Assembly (NCBI RefSeq): GCF_016902575.1
Contig: NZ_JACSNZ010000006.1
Span: 55,309 to 119,308, forward strand
Direction of reading: 5' to 3'
Length of the DNA: 64,000 nt
DNA from: Pseudoflavonifractor capillosus
GTDB taxonomy: Bacteria > Bacillota > Clostridia > Oscillospirales > Oscillospiraceae
Part shown: positions 1-8,930 of the stretch, in pieces
How the letters are laid out: each line of letters begins with the position of its first letter
Numbering within the stretch: the first letter of the stretch is position 1
Position numbers and translations under genes: made by a program
Notes under the pieces: model-generated
What the model was told of the DNA's origin: nothing
The model's database searches: none
Seen by the model: the letters and a program-made list of their open reading frames with translations, nothing else

Positions 1-1102
1 TGGCGTGCATCTGGAGGATGCGGCCAATGCGCTCCTTCTGCTTCTTGGTGGAGTTGAGCACGGTAGAACCAGTGGAGAGCTTACCGGAGTACACACGGAT
101 GAAGGACAGACGGCCCACATAGGGGTCGGTCATGATCTTAAAGGCCAGAGCGGAGAAGGGAGCGTTGTCGTCAGCGGGACGCTCGTCCTCTTCCTCGGTC
201 TCGGGATCCACGCCCTTGATGGCGGGGATGTCCAGGGGAGAGGGCATGAAGTCCACGATGGCGTCCAGCAGCTTCTGCACGCCCTTGTTGCGGTAAGAGG
301 TACCGCACACAACGGGAACCAGCAGGTTGTCGATGGTGCCACGGCGCAGAGCCTTGCGGATCATATCGCCGGGGATCTCCTGCTCCTCCAGAGCCATCAT
401 CATGATCTCGTCGTCGATGTCAGCACAGGCGTCCACCAGCTTGGTGCGGTACTCCTGAGCCAGCTCCATCATGTCGGCGGGGATGTCCTCCACGCGCATG
501 TCCTTGCCCAGATCATCATAGTACACGTCGGCCTTCATCTCCACCAGGTCGATGATGCCCTTGAAGGTATCCTCGGCGCCGATGGGCAGCTGAATGGGCA
601 CAGCGTTGCATTTGAGACGATCGTGGATCATGTGCAGCACGTTGTAGAAGTCGGCACCCATGATGTCCATCTTGTTGACGTAGATCATGCGGGGGACCTT
701 GTAGTGGTCAGCCTGGCGCCACACAGTCTCGGACTGGGGCTCCACGCCGCCCTTGGCGCACATGACGGTGACAGAACCGTCCAGCACGCGCAGGGAGCGC
801 TCCACCTCAACGGTGAAGTCCACGTGGCCCGGGGTGTCGATGATGTTGATACGAGTCTGGGGGAACTGCTGAGCAGAACCGCTCCAGAAACAGGTGGTAG
901 CAGCGGAGGTGATGGTGATACCACGCTCCTGCTCCTGAGCCATCCAGTCCATGGTGGCGGTACCATCATGGGTCTCACCGATCTTGTAGTTAACGCCGGT
1001 GTAGTACAGGATACGCTCGGTGGTGGTGGTCTTACCGGCATCGATGTGAGCCATGATGCCGATGTTGCGGGTGTTTTGCAGAGAAGTCTTTCTTGTAGCC
1101 AT
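1..1102 (-). CDS. fusA: Elongation factor G (5' part; cut by window start)
   Basis: Ribosomal translocase GTPase that moves tRNAs and mRNA after peptide bond formation. Only the first 367 codons lie in the window; the rest is beyond base 1. The N-terminus reads [20 protein letters not shown], followed by the P-loop AHIDAGKT, and the G3 motif DTPGH is encoded near 830. The ATG at 1102 has a GGGAGGA site 8 nt upstream. It is the last visible gene of the L7Ae-rpsL-rpsG-fusA str operon, 18 bp behind rpsG. Truncation here is an artefact of the window, not a broken gene. Confidence 0.97.
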   Translation of the reverse strand, partial: MATRKTSLQNTRNIGIMAHIDAGKTTTTERILYYTGVNYKIGETHDGTATMDWMAQEQERGITITSAATTCFWSGSAQQFPQTRINIIDTPGHVDFTVEVERSLRVLDGSVTVMCAKGGVEPQSETVWRQADHYKVPRMIYVNKMDIMGADFYNVLHMIHDRLKCNAVPIQLPIGAEDTFKGIIDLVEMKADVYYDDLGKDMRVEDIPADMMELAQEYRTKLVDACADIDDEIMMMALEEQEIPGDMIRKALRRGTIDNLLVPVVCGTSYRNKGVQKLLDAIVDFMPSPLDIPAIKGVDPETEEEDERPADDNAPFSALAFKIMTDPYVGRLSFIRVYSGKLSTGSTVLNSTKKQKERIGRILQMHA

Positions 1103-1120
1103 ATCTCTGATCCTCCCGGA

Positions 1121-1591
1121 TTACCAGCGGTAGTGAGCGAAGGCCTTGTTGGCCTCGGCCATCTTGTGCGTGTCCTCACGCTTCTTCACGGCGGAGCCGG
1201 TGTTGTTGGCGGCGTCCATGATCTCGCCGGCCAGACGCTCCTTCATGGTCTTCTCACCGCGGTTGCGGGAGTAAGTGGTCAGCCAGCGCAGACCCAGGGT
1301 CTGACGACGCTCGGGACGCACTTCCATGGGCACCTGGTAGGTAGAACCGCCCACACGACGGGACTTGGTCTCCAGAGAAGGCATGATGTTCTCGATGGCA
1401 GCGTTGAAAACCTCCAGGGGCTCCTGGCCGGTCTTCTCTTGAATGATGTCAAAGGCACCGTAGACGACCTTCTGGGCAACACCCTTCTTGCCGTCCAGCA
1501 TGATGCTGTTAACGAGCTTAGTGACTAAGACGGAATTATACAGCGGATCGGGCAGAACCTCCCGCTTGGGTACGTTTCCTCTTCTGGGCAC
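1121..1591 (-). CDS. rpsG: 30S ribosomal protein S7
   Basis: Primary 16S rRNA-binding protein that nucleates the head of the small subunit. At 156 residues it has the family's normal length. The N-terminus [19 protein letters not shown] and the C-terminal NKAFAHYRW are classic S7. The start is GTG at 1591: AGGAGG lies 8 nt upstream and no in-frame ATG fits. It sits between rpsL and fusA as in most bacteria. In E. coli, S7 represses its operon by binding the rpsL-rpsG spacer; the 179-nt spacer here contains hairpins that could play that role, but this is inference. Confidence 0.98.
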   Translation of the reverse strand: MPRRGNVPKREVLPDPLYNSVLVTKLVNSIMLDGKKGVAQKVVYGAFDIIQEKTGQEPLEVFNAAIENIMPSLETKSRRVGGSTYQVPMEVRPERRQTLGLRWLTTYSRNRGEKTMKERLAGEIMDAANNTGSAVKKREDTHKMAEANKAFAHYRW

Positions 1592-1634
1592 TTTGCTTCC
1601 CTCCTTCTTAATAAAATAGAATTCATAGGTACTC

Positions 1635-1737
1635 AGGCCCCGCTTTCGGGGCTTGTGTCATGCCTGTCCGAGGTCTACCCACATATATATGGAATAAACG
1701 CTCGGCAAGGCGCAGTTTGCCTTGCGCTGTCAGCGCA
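1635..1737 (-). other. Hairpins in the rpsL-rpsG spacer
   Basis: The 179-nt spacer holds a near-perfect 7-bp palindrome at 1723-1737, a GGCAA/TTGCC pair at 1704-1721 and a GC stem at 1635-1654 with a 4-nt loop. None has a U-run, so termination is unlikely. An S7-binding translational operator would fit the position by analogy with E. coli, but no sequence match was established. Confidence 0.35.
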
Positions 1738-1770
1738 GTCAGCAATTTGGATGCACAGGTGGGTTAAGAA

Positions 1771-2205
1771 TTACTTCTTAGCGCCGCCCTTGCCGGCCTT
1801 GGGACGCTTGGCACCGTACTTGGAACGGCCCTGCATACGGCCATTGACGCCCTGGGTATCCAGAGTGCCACGGATGATGTGGTAACGCACACCGGGAAGG
1901 TCCTTCACACGGCCGCCGCGGATCAGCACCACGGAGTGCTCCTGCAAGTTGTGGCCAACACCGGGAATGTAGGCGGTGACCTCGTAGCCGTTGGTCAGAC
2001 GCACACGGGCGATCTTACGCAGAGCGGAGTTCGGCTTCTTAGGAGTAGAAGTACGAACGGCAGTGCAGACACCGCGCTTCTGAGGGGAGGGCAGGTCAGT
2101 CTCCTTGTTCTTCAGGGTGTTCAGACCATGCTGCATGGCGGGAGAGTTGGACTTGTAGGTAGTCTTCTCACGGCCCTTGCGCACCAGTTGGTTAAAAGTA
2201 GGCAT
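1771..2205 (-). CDS. rpsL: 30S ribosomal protein S12
   Basis: Decoding-centre protein of the small subunit and classical site of streptomycin resistance. It is 144 residues long, with the invariant [11 protein letters not shown] start and the conserved [11 protein letters not shown] segment; the residues of the streptomycin loop look wild type. The C-terminus carries a lysine-rich [12 protein letters not shown] tail. The ATG at 2205 follows GGAGG closely. It is second in the str operon, 79 bp behind the L7Ae-like gene. Confidence 0.98.
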   Translation of the reverse strand: MPTFNQLVRKGREKTTYKSNSPAMQHGLNTLKNKETDLPSPQKRGVCTAVRTSTPKKPNSALRKIARVRLTNGYEVTAYIPGVGHNLQEHSVVLIRGGRVKDLPGVRYHIIRGTLDTQGVNGRMQGRSKYGAKRPKAGKGGAKK

Positions 2206-2284
2206 GATTTTCCTCCTTTCAATGAATATATATTTTAACGAACTCTCCGAAGATTATTCGCTAAAACCGAAAAAATTATACGGC

Positions 2285-2524
2285 TTATACGGTCGCCGCC
2301 ACTGCGGCGCCCACAGCGATGCCGCAGGCGTGTCCCAGAGCCTTCATGGTGTCTGTCCAGTGGACTTCCACCCCTTGCTCCTGGGCCTGCTGCTCCAGCG
2401 GCTGGGTGAGGGCGGGATCGGCATTGCGTGCCAGATAAATTCCCGTCGCCCGCCCCTCTTTCAGGGCCCGGCGAACCTGCTTGACGCCCACAACCTTGCC
2501 GGCTTGTTCCAGTTTGGTCAGCAT
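2285..2524 (-). CDS. L7Ae/L30e-family K-turn-binding ribosomal protein
   Basis: Small RNA-binding protein of the L7Ae/L30e/S12e family, like Bacillus YbxF, which binds kink-turns and associates with ribosomes. The chosen ATG at 2524 gives 79 residues (MLTKLEQAGKVVGVKQVRRA) and has AAGGAGG 9 nt upstream. An upstream in-frame start at 2593 is rejected because the promoter at 2565-2593 covers it. The segments KVVGVKQVRRALKEG and ALGHACGIAVGAA match the family core. It is the first gene of the str operon, a common Firmicute position between rpoC and rpsL, although rpoC is not adjacent here. Confidence 0.9.
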   Translation of the reverse strand: MLTKLEQAGKVVGVKQVRRALKEGRATGIYLARNADPALTQPLEQQAQEQGVEVHWTDTMKALGHACGIAVGAAVAATV

Positions 2525-2564
2525 CCAAGCAGACCTCCTTTTTGGCATATCAGCACAATTTGGG

Positions 2565-2593
2565 ATTGTAACACAAAATTGTTCCCCCGTCAA
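2565..2593 (-). promoter_or_regulatory. Sigma-A-type promoter of the str operon
   Basis: On the minus strand TTGACG and TACAAT are separated by exactly 17 bp, about 35 bp upstream of the L7Ae-like start codon. It is back to back with the gltX promoter. Confidence 0.75.
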
Positions 2594-2666
2594 GGCAAAT
2601 GCCCCATATTCCTACATCTATTTTTCACTCTTTTCCCGTCATTTCCTTGTGCAATCTGTCCCCCTC

Positions 2667-2695
2667 TTGCCAAACCGCCCCCTGGAGGCTATAAT
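2667..2695 (+). promoter_or_regulatory. Sigma-A-type promoter of gltX
   Basis: TTGCCA, 17 bp, TATAAT. The -10 box ends 35 bp before the gltX ATG. Confidence 0.8.
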
Positions 2696-2730
2696 GAGGA
2701 TTACACTGTAAACTGGAGGTTTTGATTGAC

Positions 2731-4239
2731 ATGGCTCTCAATCAGCAATGGTTTGACGATATGGAGGCCCGCATCCCCCACGACGGGGTGCGCACCCGCT
2801 TTGCCCCCTCTCCCACCGGCTATATGCACGTGGGTAATCTTCGCACCGCCCTGTACACCTATCTCATTGCCCGCCACGCCGGCGGCAAGTTCATCCTCCG
2901 CATCGAGGACACCGACCAGGGCCGTCTGGTGGAGGATGCCACCGAGATCATCTACAACACCATGCGCTCCTGCGGTCTGACCTGGGACGAAGGCCCCGAT
3001 GTGGGCGGCCCCGTGGGCCCCTATATTCAGACCCAGCGCCGCTCCTTCTACGCCGAGTACGCCAAGCTGCTGGTGGAGCGTGGCCACGCCTACTACTGCT
3101 TCTGCGATAAGCACGAGGAGGCCGAGGAGGAAGAGGAAAACTTCCAGAAGGAAGAGGACCCCTGCCGTAACCTCTCCGCCGAGGAAGTGGCCCAGCGCCT
3201 GGCGAACGGCGACCCCTATGTCATCCGCCAGCGCATCCCCCACGAGGGTCAGACCACCTTTATGGATGCCGTGTACGGGGCCATCACCGTGGACAACGAC
3301 TCCCTGGACGACCAGGTGCTGCTGAAGCGGGACGGCCTGCCCACCTACAACTTTGCCAATGTGGTGGACGACCACCTCATGGGCATCACCCACGTGGTGC
3401 GAGGCGCCGAGTACCTCTCCTCTGCCCCCAAATACAACCTGCTGTACCAGGCCTTCGGCTGGGAGATTCCCACCTACGTCCACTGCTCCTCTGTGATGAT
3501 TACCGATCCCGAGACCGGAGCCGTGCGCAAGATGTCCAAGCGCAAGGGCGACCCCTCCTATGAAGATCTCATCCAGATGGGCTACCTGTCCCAGGCCGTG
3601 GTGAACTACGTCTCCCTGCTGGGCTGGGCCCCCCACGGCGAGCTGAGCGAGCAGGAGTTCTTCACCCTGGAGGAGCTGGTGAAGGCTTTCGAGATCTCCG
3701 GCATCTCCAAGTCCCCCTCCGCCTTTGACATGGACAAGCTCAACTACTTCAACGCCACCTATCTGCGCTCCATGACCCCCGAGGCTTTCGCCCAGGTGGC
3801 CCGCCCCTACATCCGCCAGGCTGTGACCAACGAGGCCTATGACGCCGATGTCATCGCCTCCCTGCTCCAGGCCCGGTGCGAGCGTCTCACCGACATCCCC
3901 GAGAAGGTAGACTTCTTCGATGTACTCCCTGAGTACGGCGTGGAGCTGTTCACCAATAAGAAGTCCAAGACCAACTCTGAGGTGTCCCTGGACATGCTGG
4001 AGAAGACGGTGCCCGTCCTCTCCGCTCTGGAGAACTGGAGCCAGGAGAGCATTCACGATACCCTCATTGGCCTGGCTGAGAGCCTGGGCGTGAAAAACGC
4101 TACCCTCATGTGGCCCCTGCGCATTTCCATTGCCGGCAAGACTGTCACCCCCGGCGGCGCCGTGGAATTGTGCTACATTCTGGGCAAGGAAGAGACCCTG
4201 CGCCGCATGGAGCTGGGCATCCAGAAGCTGAAAGGCTGA
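2731..4239 (+). CDS. gltX: Glutamyl-tRNA synthetase
   Basis: Charges tRNA-Glu (and often tRNA-Gln in Firmicutes) with glutamate. The protein has 502 residues, a little longer than the usual 480-490. The class I signature APSPTGYMHVGNLR appears near residue 25 (HVGN in place of HIGH) and MSKRKG near residue 268. The N-terminal catalytic domain is followed by a helical anticodon-binding region. ATG 2731 is preferred over the in-frame TTG at 2722 because GGAGGT lies 10 nt before the ATG but only 1 nt before the TTG. An acidic insert (EEAEEEEENFQKEED) lies near residue 130. Confidence 0.97.
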   Translation: MALNQQWFDDMEARIPHDGVRTRFAPSPTGYMHVGNLRTALYTYLIARHAGGKFILRIEDTDQGRLVEDATEIIYNTMRSCGLTWDEGPDVGGPVGPYIQTQRRSFYAEYAKLLVERGHAYYCFCDKHEEAEEEEENFQKEEDPCRNLSAEEVAQRLANGDPYVIRQRIPHEGQTTFMDAVYGAITVDNDSLDDQVLLKRDGLPTYNFANVVDDHLMGITHVVRGAEYLSSAPKYNLLYQAFGWEIPTYVHCSSVMITDPETGAVRKMSKRKGDPSYEDLIQMGYLSQAVVNYVSLLGWAPHGELSEQEFFTLEELVKAFEISGISKSPSAFDMDKLNYFNATYLRSMTPEAFAQVARPYIRQAVTNEAYDADVIASLLQARCERLTDIPEKVDFFDVLPEYGVELFTNKKSKTNSEVSLDMLEKTVPVLSALENWSQESIHDTLIGLAESLGVKNATLMWPLRISIAGKTVTPGGAVELCYILGKEETLRRMELGIQKLKG

Positions 4240-4264
4240 TTCTCCTCAAATACTGAATGGCTAG

Positions 4265-4296
4265 ATGGGCCGCAAAACGAAAGTTTTGCGGCCCAT
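4265..4296. terminator. Perfect 14-bp hairpin after gltX
   Basis: Arms 4265-4278 and 4283-4296 are exact inverted repeats with a GAAA loop. There is no U-run, so it is either a weak or factor-assisted terminator for gltX or another RNA or DNA palindrome. Confidence 0.5.
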
Positions 4297-4422
4297 TCAG
4301 GATCCCCGCTTTTCCCCTTGTATCTGTCTGTTGCTTGTGGAACATTCGTCGATTTCTTAGTTTTAAGACACGCCCTAGCTACTGTGAAAAGAGACGCCGA
4401 CATATATCTCTCCTGTATATTT

Positions 4423-4450
4423 TTTACATTATATTTCCGAGTATTATAAG
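4423..4450 (+). promoter_or_regulatory. Possible promoter of the transglutaminase-like gene
   Basis: TTTACA and TATAAG are 16 bp apart in AT-rich DNA about 50 bp before the start codon. The rest of the 263-bp gap holds only the hairpin at 4265. Confidence 0.45.
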
Positions 4451-4502
4451 AAGGCAATCTGCGATTATACGCTATGCAAACAAAATGTGGAGGGAGACGA
4501 AA

Positions 4503-5486
4503 ATGAAGAGGAGCAGCATAGTCATTGTAATTGGTGCACTGTTGGTTTTTCTCACCGCAGTTGTCTTTCAGTTGTGCTACAACACGCCCACAGAGGTGGG
4601 GCCCACAGATCGCGTGGTCTCCAGAGAGGAGTTGAGTCAGGATCCAATCTATTACACTTCGCTCTCTGAGACAGAGCAGAAAATTTATGATACGTTGTGT
4701 GAACATGCGAAAAACTATACGGCAGGGTTCATTCAGTTTCCAGAGGCCATCAATATGGCTTCATTTCAGAACATTCAAGACGCATTTTTGGCGGATTCCC
4801 CATACGGAGGCTATACCATAGTGTTTTTCCCGATGACAGCAAACTACGTGTTTACTGCCACGCAGGGGAGTCAAGAGGATGCAGCCATGGCGGAGCAGTG
4901 TATTCTATGGGTGTATGGCTCTGCGTTCTCTCCGGACGATATGGCAGTTGAGAACAACCAGCTGCAAAATGTGGAGCAGTGTAAGCAATCCCTGGAAGAA
5001 GTAGATCCAGAAATCAAAGAGGAAACCCTGACCAAATATGAAACTGCCACCGAGAAATTGGATCAGGTGGTTTCGGAACTGCCGGAGACATTTTCCCAGA
5101 TGGAAGCGGTAAAGCATTTCGTCACATGGACGAGCCAAAATTTGAATCCAATTCCCTTACAGAGGGAACCGTATCTGGATTTCAACGATATGGCAATCCA
5201 TTATCAAAGTCCGTCCAGCTTGCTCTGCGTATCAAATAAGGACTCATTGTGCCTGGGGTATGCAAAGGTGTTCCAGTACTTGTGTGAGAAGGCCGGGATA
5301 CGTTGTGATATTGTTCTGGGCACTCGCCGCACCAACCAGGGAGGGCACGCCATCAACAAAATCTATTTTGGTGACGAGGGGTTCTACGTCGATGTGAGCG
5401 AACTGCGCAATGCGAATTTCATCAATTATATGACCCAGCAGAAAGCCAAGGCCTATATGGCTCCGGCCTATCCAGAACTCTTTTAG
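4503..5486 (+). CDS. Membrane-anchored transglutaminase-like protein
   Basis: The protein has 327 residues. Residues 5-25 form one hydrophobic segment (signal anchor), so the rest is probably outside the membrane. The C-terminal third carries a transglutaminase-like triad: Cys250 in DSLCLGYAKVF, His282 in GGHAINKIY and Asp297 in FYVDVS. Such proteins are usually cysteine peptidases or amide-bond enzymes; the substrate is unknown. GGAGGG lies 8 nt before the ATG. It is a monocistron between gltX and a convergent gene, and its codon use is clearly more AT-rich than its neighbours, which suggests acquired DNA. Confidence 0.75.
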   Translation: MKRSSIVIVIGALLVFLTAVVFQLCYNTPTEVGPTDRVVSREELSQDPIYYTSLSETEQKIYDTLCEHAKNYTAGFIQFPEAINMASFQNIQDAFLADSPYGGYTIVFFPMTANYVFTATQGSQEDAAMAEQCILWVYGSAFSPDDMAVENNQLQNVEQCKQSLEEVDPEIKEETLTKYETATEKLDQVVSELPETFSQMEAVKHFVTWTSQNLNPIPLQREPYLDFNDMAIHYQSPSSLLCVSNKDSLCLGYAKVFQYLCEKAGIRCDIVLGTRRTNQGGHAINKIYFGDEGFYVDVSELRNANFINYMTQQKAKAYMAPAYPELF

Positions 5487-5618
5487 TCCGAAGGGAATAA
5501 CGAATGGTCTTTGGATATAACTTGGCCATCTCGCATGCTCCAGAGTGCATCGTCTGTTCTTCTCCAGTATCTTCAAGCAAACTTGCCAGTCTGGCGGGTT
5601 TTGCACCCAAAAGAACCA

Positions 5619-5651
5619 CCCCTGCTGTGACACACTTGGTCACTGCAGGGG
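5619..5651. terminator. Bidirectional terminator between convergent genes
   Basis: Inverted repeat CCCCTGC-N-GTGAC / GTCAC-N-GCAGGGG with a 7-nt loop and T-rich tracts on both sides. It serves the transglutaminase-like gene (plus) and the 5670-6662 gene (minus). Confidence 0.8.
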
Positions 5652-5669
5652 TATTGTTCTTTATTGTGA

Positions 5670-6662
5670 TTACGGCCGGATGTAGTTGAGTTCCACCAGA
5701 AGATCGGTAATCTCCTCGCTGCCCTCCGGGGCGTAGGCGTAGACCACGGTATTTCCCCAGTAGAGTACTTCGTAGGTCACCCCGTCCCGGGTCAGGGTGC
5801 ATCTCTCTCCTCCATTGGGGAGGGACTGGGACCATTCCTCCCGGGGCTGGGCGGTCATCTCCGGGGCGATGTCAGAACAGATCTGGTTGTAGACCAGATC
5901 CACCGTCTCATCATCGTAGTACTCGTAGTACTCAAATCCCGCTCCATCTTTCAGGCCGGACACCACATTCCCCAGCTTTTGCTCCTCATACCGCCAGTAG
6001 GTGGTGGGGATGTTGGCGGTCTCAAATCCCGCTTCATACACCACCTCGTGCACATCGTAAAAGTCCGGCGCAACACTCTGCTGGTTGGACCATATGGAGA
6101 ACATTTGTCCCCCGCCGGTGACGATCACCACAAACATTCCCAGGAAAAACAAACCTACCAGGCCATAGACCACCAGACTTTTCCCCGTGAGAAAGGTCTT
6201 GTTCTGTCGGCGCTGTCTGTCCTCCAGTTTCTCCTCCTGGAGCGGGTCGAGGTGGTGCTTTTCCCGGTACCCTTTCCCCTGGGCCTTGATGACCAACCCT
6301 GCCAGGAAGAGCACCACGTCCCACACCAGAAAAACCTGCCAATTCCCCCACATACCGGGAATCAAACTGGGGACAAAGGCCAAAAATGCAGGCAGGGTGC
6401 TGTAACAGTAGCGGCGGAAGAGCCGCCGTGTCTCCTCCGGGTCAGAGCTGGTCTCCATCAGCAGGGCCAGAACGGCCCGATTTCTCCGGCTTCTGGAATG
6501 GTGGCTCGAGGTGGCCGTAGGCACCCGGTCCTGCCCCTTCTGGACAAACTCCCAAAACGTCATCCCAGACAGGGCAAACAGCTCACGGCCAATCCAGACC
6601 GTACAGTACAGATACCACGGAATCAGCAAAAACGAGAACAGTTCCAACAAAAAGATGTTCAT
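5670..6662 (-). CDS. Multi-pass membrane protein of unknown function
   Basis: The protein has 330 residues and no recognised family. There are hydrophobic segments at about residues 3-25, 86-102, 106-125 and 167-188, with basic cytoplasmic stretches between them (HSRSRRNR, DRQRRQNK). A C-terminal soluble half of about 140 residues is rich in Tyr, Glu and Asp and is probably extracytoplasmic. The ATG at 6662 has AGGAGA 9 nt upstream. It follows rqcH by 14 bp on the same strand, so it is probably the last gene of the mrnC-rqcH transcript. I do not assign a function. Confidence 0.7.
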   Translation of the reverse strand: MNIFLLELFSFLLIPWYLYCTVWIGRELFALSGMTFWEFVQKGQDRVPTATSSHHSRSRRNRAVLALLMETSSDPEETRRLFRRYCYSTLPAFLAFVPSLIPGMWGNWQVFLVWDVVLFLAGLVIKAQGKGYREKHHLDPLQEEKLEDRQRRQNKTFLTGKSLVVYGLVGLFFLGMFVVIVTGGGQMFSIWSNQQSVAPDFYDVHEVVYEAGFETANIPTTYWRYEEQKLGNVVSGLKDGAGFEYYEYYDDETVDLVYNQICSDIAPEMTAQPREEWSQSLPNGGERCTLTRDGVTYEVLYWGNTVVYAYAPEGSEEITDLLVELNYIRP

Positions 6663-6676
6663 TTTCCCTTTTCTCC

Positions 6677-8416
6677 TTACTTCACCCGGAGTTTCTTCAC
6701 CAAAGATTCCTCCGGTGTCACATACACCGTGTTATAGGTGTTGTAGATGACAAAACCGGGCTTGGCCCCCGCAGGCTTCTTAATGGCTTTCACAGGGGTC
6801 ACATCCACCGGCACCTGGGCGGAGTCCTTGGCCTGGGAGAACCAGGCGGCCAGCATGGCAGCTTCCGTCACCGACTCATCATCTGGCTGGACACCCCCGG
6901 TTTTCAAAATCACGTGGGAGCCATGGAGCTTTTGCACATGGAACCACAGATCCCGCTTGTCCGAGTCCTTCAAGGTCAGCCGGTCATTCTGGCTGTTGTT
7001 CTTGCCCACCAGAATGGTGAGGCCAGCAGAGGAGCGAAACTCCATGGGCTTGGCGTGGATGATCTTCACCTTGCCCTTCCCCGTCATCTTCCGCTTGTGC
7101 TGGCGCAAGTAGCCGTTGTCCATCAGCTCCTGGCGGATCTCCTGCAAATCCCGGTCTCCCTCGGAGAGGGTAATCATTTGCAGCACGCTGTCCAGATACT
7201 CCAGCTCGGTGCGGTTTTTCTCCAGCTGAATGGCCAGCATCTCCTCCGCCTTCTGGGCCTTTTTGTAGTCCTTATAGTACTTGGCGGCGTTTTGCTGAGG
7301 GGTGAGCAGAGGGTCAAGAGGAATTTCCACCTCTCTGCACGCCGGGTCATAGTAGTTCTGGGCCACCAGCACTGACTGGCCCCGCTGCATCTGATAGAAG
7401 TTGGTGGTGATGATGTCACCGTACTCCCGCAGCTGCTCCCGGTTGCCCGCCCGGCGCAGGTCTTCCTCCTGGTTGGCGATCTTCTTGGCAGTGCGGTTGC
7501 GGGCCTGGGTGACAGAGCGGATGAAGTCCGCCCCCCGCTGCTTTACCCGCTCCTGGGCCTCCCGGGCCGCATAGTAGTCGTCCAGCAGCTGGGAGAAGGT
7601 CTCACATCGGGTCAGTTCCACGCTGGGGCCGTATTGCAGGATAGGCAAGAAGGAGAAATCCATCTCCTTGCCCTCTTTTTTCAGCACCACAGGCTCATAC
7701 TTGCCCTCCAGGATGGTGGAGCGCAGACGCAGCATTTCCCGGGCCAGTCCCTGGGCCGTGCCGTCGCTGCGGAAGGCCAGTTCCCGGGCCACCAGAGGGG
7801 AGATCCCGCTGAAGGTGTCCAGCAGCCACTTATCCTGTCCCTCTTCCTGGGGCGCCTGGGCTACCACCAGCTGCTCCAGTTCTTCCTCTGCCATGGCAGT
7901 GAAGTCCAGCTTGCCCGTGGGGATGGGGTACTGGTAAAAGAGCCCGGGCATCACCGGACGCTGGGCGGAGATATCGGCGTCCACCCGGCGCATACTGTCG
8001 GTGATGCGCCCTGCCCCGTCCAACATAATGAGGTTGGACTTACGTCCAATACACTCCAGCACCAGGGCCCGCTCCACCCGGTCCCCCAGCTCGCTAAGGG
8101 TCTCAAAGCGGAACTCCAGCAGCCGCTCCATGGGGGGCTGTTTGATTTCCAGAATGCGCCCGCCTAAAAAGTACTTGCGCAGAAGCATACAGAACATGGG
8201 GGGCGTCTCCGGGTTCTCCCGGGTGACGGTGGTGAGCTGGGCCCTGGGGTGGGCGGGGTTTGCCGAGAGCAGCAGCTTCACATTCCCCTGCCCCGTGCGC
8301 ATATGCAGCACCACCTCATCCCGGGTGGGCTGATAGATTTTGTCCACCTTGCCGCCGGTGATGCGATCCCGCAGTTCCCCAGCCAGGGCGGTCATGACGA
8401 TTGCATCTAAGGGCAT
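6677..8416 (-). CDS. rqcH: RqcH/NFACT ribosome quality-control protein
   Basis: Binds stalled 50S subunits carrying peptidyl-tRNA and recruits tRNA-Ala to add C-terminal alanine tails that mark the chain for degradation; older annotations call it fibronectin-binding protein. At 579 residues it has family length. The N-terminal NFACT-N domain starts MPLDAIVMTALAGELR, with ECIGRKSNLIML near 120. A coiled coil follows at about 285-430, and the NFACT-R domain near 480 holds DLWFHVQKLHGSHVILKTGG. The ATG lies 3 bp behind the mrnC stop, so the two are translationally close. Pairing with MrnC links RNA and ribosome quality control. Confidence 0.95.
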   Translation of the reverse strand: MPLDAIVMTALAGELRDRITGGKVDKIYQPTRDEVVLHMRTGQGNVKLLLSANPAHPRAQLTTVTRENPETPPMFCMLLRKYFLGGRILEIKQPPMERLLEFRFETLSELGDRVERALVLECIGRKSNLIMLDGAGRITDSMRRVDADISAQRPVMPGLFYQYPIPTGKLDFTAMAEEELEQLVVAQAPQEEGQDKWLLDTFSGISPLVARELAFRSDGTAQGLAREMLRLRSTILEGKYEPVVLKKEGKEMDFSFLPILQYGPSVELTRCETFSQLLDDYYAAREAQERVKQRGADFIRSVTQARNRTAKKIANQEEDLRRAGNREQLREYGDIITTNFYQMQRGQSVLVAQNYYDPACREVEIPLDPLLTPQQNAAKYYKDYKKAQKAEEMLAIQLEKNRTELEYLDSVLQMITLSEGDRDLQEIRQELMDNGYLRQHKRKMTGKGKVKIIHAKPMEFRSSAGLTILVGKNNSQNDRLTLKDSDKRDLWFHVQKLHGSHVILKTGGVQPDDESVTEAAMLAAWFSQAKDSAQVPVDVTPVKAIKKPAGAKPGFVIYNTYNTVYVTPEESLVKKLRVK

Positions 8417-8419
8417 GGC

Positions 8420-8821
8420 TCATTCCTCCGTCATCATCAGCTCAAACAGCTCATTGAGCCGCTCCAGCCGTCCCTGTAAATACAGCCAGCCAAACAGGGC
8501 CTCCAGCCCGGTGGCGGCGTGGTATTCCCCCACGCTGGCTCCCTTGGGGATGGCGGCGGTGTGGCTGTTGCGTGCTCTTCGGTACACATCCTGTTCCTCG
8601 TCGGTGAGGATGGGCAAAATCTTCTTCACCCGCTTGGCCTGAGCGGGAGCGGAGACATAGCTCACCGCCGCCTTGTGCAGTCCCTTGTTGGTGGACTTGC
8701 CCTGGAGACACAGCCAGGTGCGTACCATAAGTTCATACACTCCGTCCCCCAGGTGAGCCAGAGCCAGGCTGCTCATGGGGTGGAGCACATCCTGTCCCAC
8801 CGACAGGTGAAAGTAATCCAT
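8420..8821 (-). CDS. mrnC: Mini-ribonuclease III
   Basis: Dimeric RNase III-fold nuclease without a dsRNA-binding domain; in Bacillus it finishes 23S rRNA maturation. The ATG at 8821 gives 133 residues, typical length, with a GGAGA site upstream. An in-frame ATG at 8872 adds 17 low-complexity residues and has no ribosome site. The catalytic motif LAHLGDGVYELMVR lies near residue 22, and the second acidic segment TGLEALFGWLYL near residue 105. It is directly upstream of rqcH and downstream of the small RNA at 8931-9117. Confidence 0.93.
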   Translation of the reverse strand: MDYFHLSVGQDVLHPMSSLALAHLGDGVYELMVRTWLCLQGKSTNKGLHKAAVSYVSAPAQAKRVKKILPILTDEEQDVYRRARNSHTAAIPKGASVGEYHAATGLEALFGWLYLQGRLERLNELFELMMTEE

Positions 8822-8930
8822 AGTATTTCTCCATTCTCTAGGTTGGCCCGGGCGTCCCCGGACATTCGGCATCTCCCCATAGTCTACCCCGCCAGCGAAT
8901 CATTGGCAAGTGTTTTCCACATTTGGGTAC

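Noticed and set aside
5..1528. 507-residue open frame over fusA and rpsG
   Set aside because: Antisense shadow spanning two well-identified genes.
4265..4296. Insertion-sequence inverted repeat
   Set aside because: Only a self-complementary hairpin with no transposase or partner repeat.
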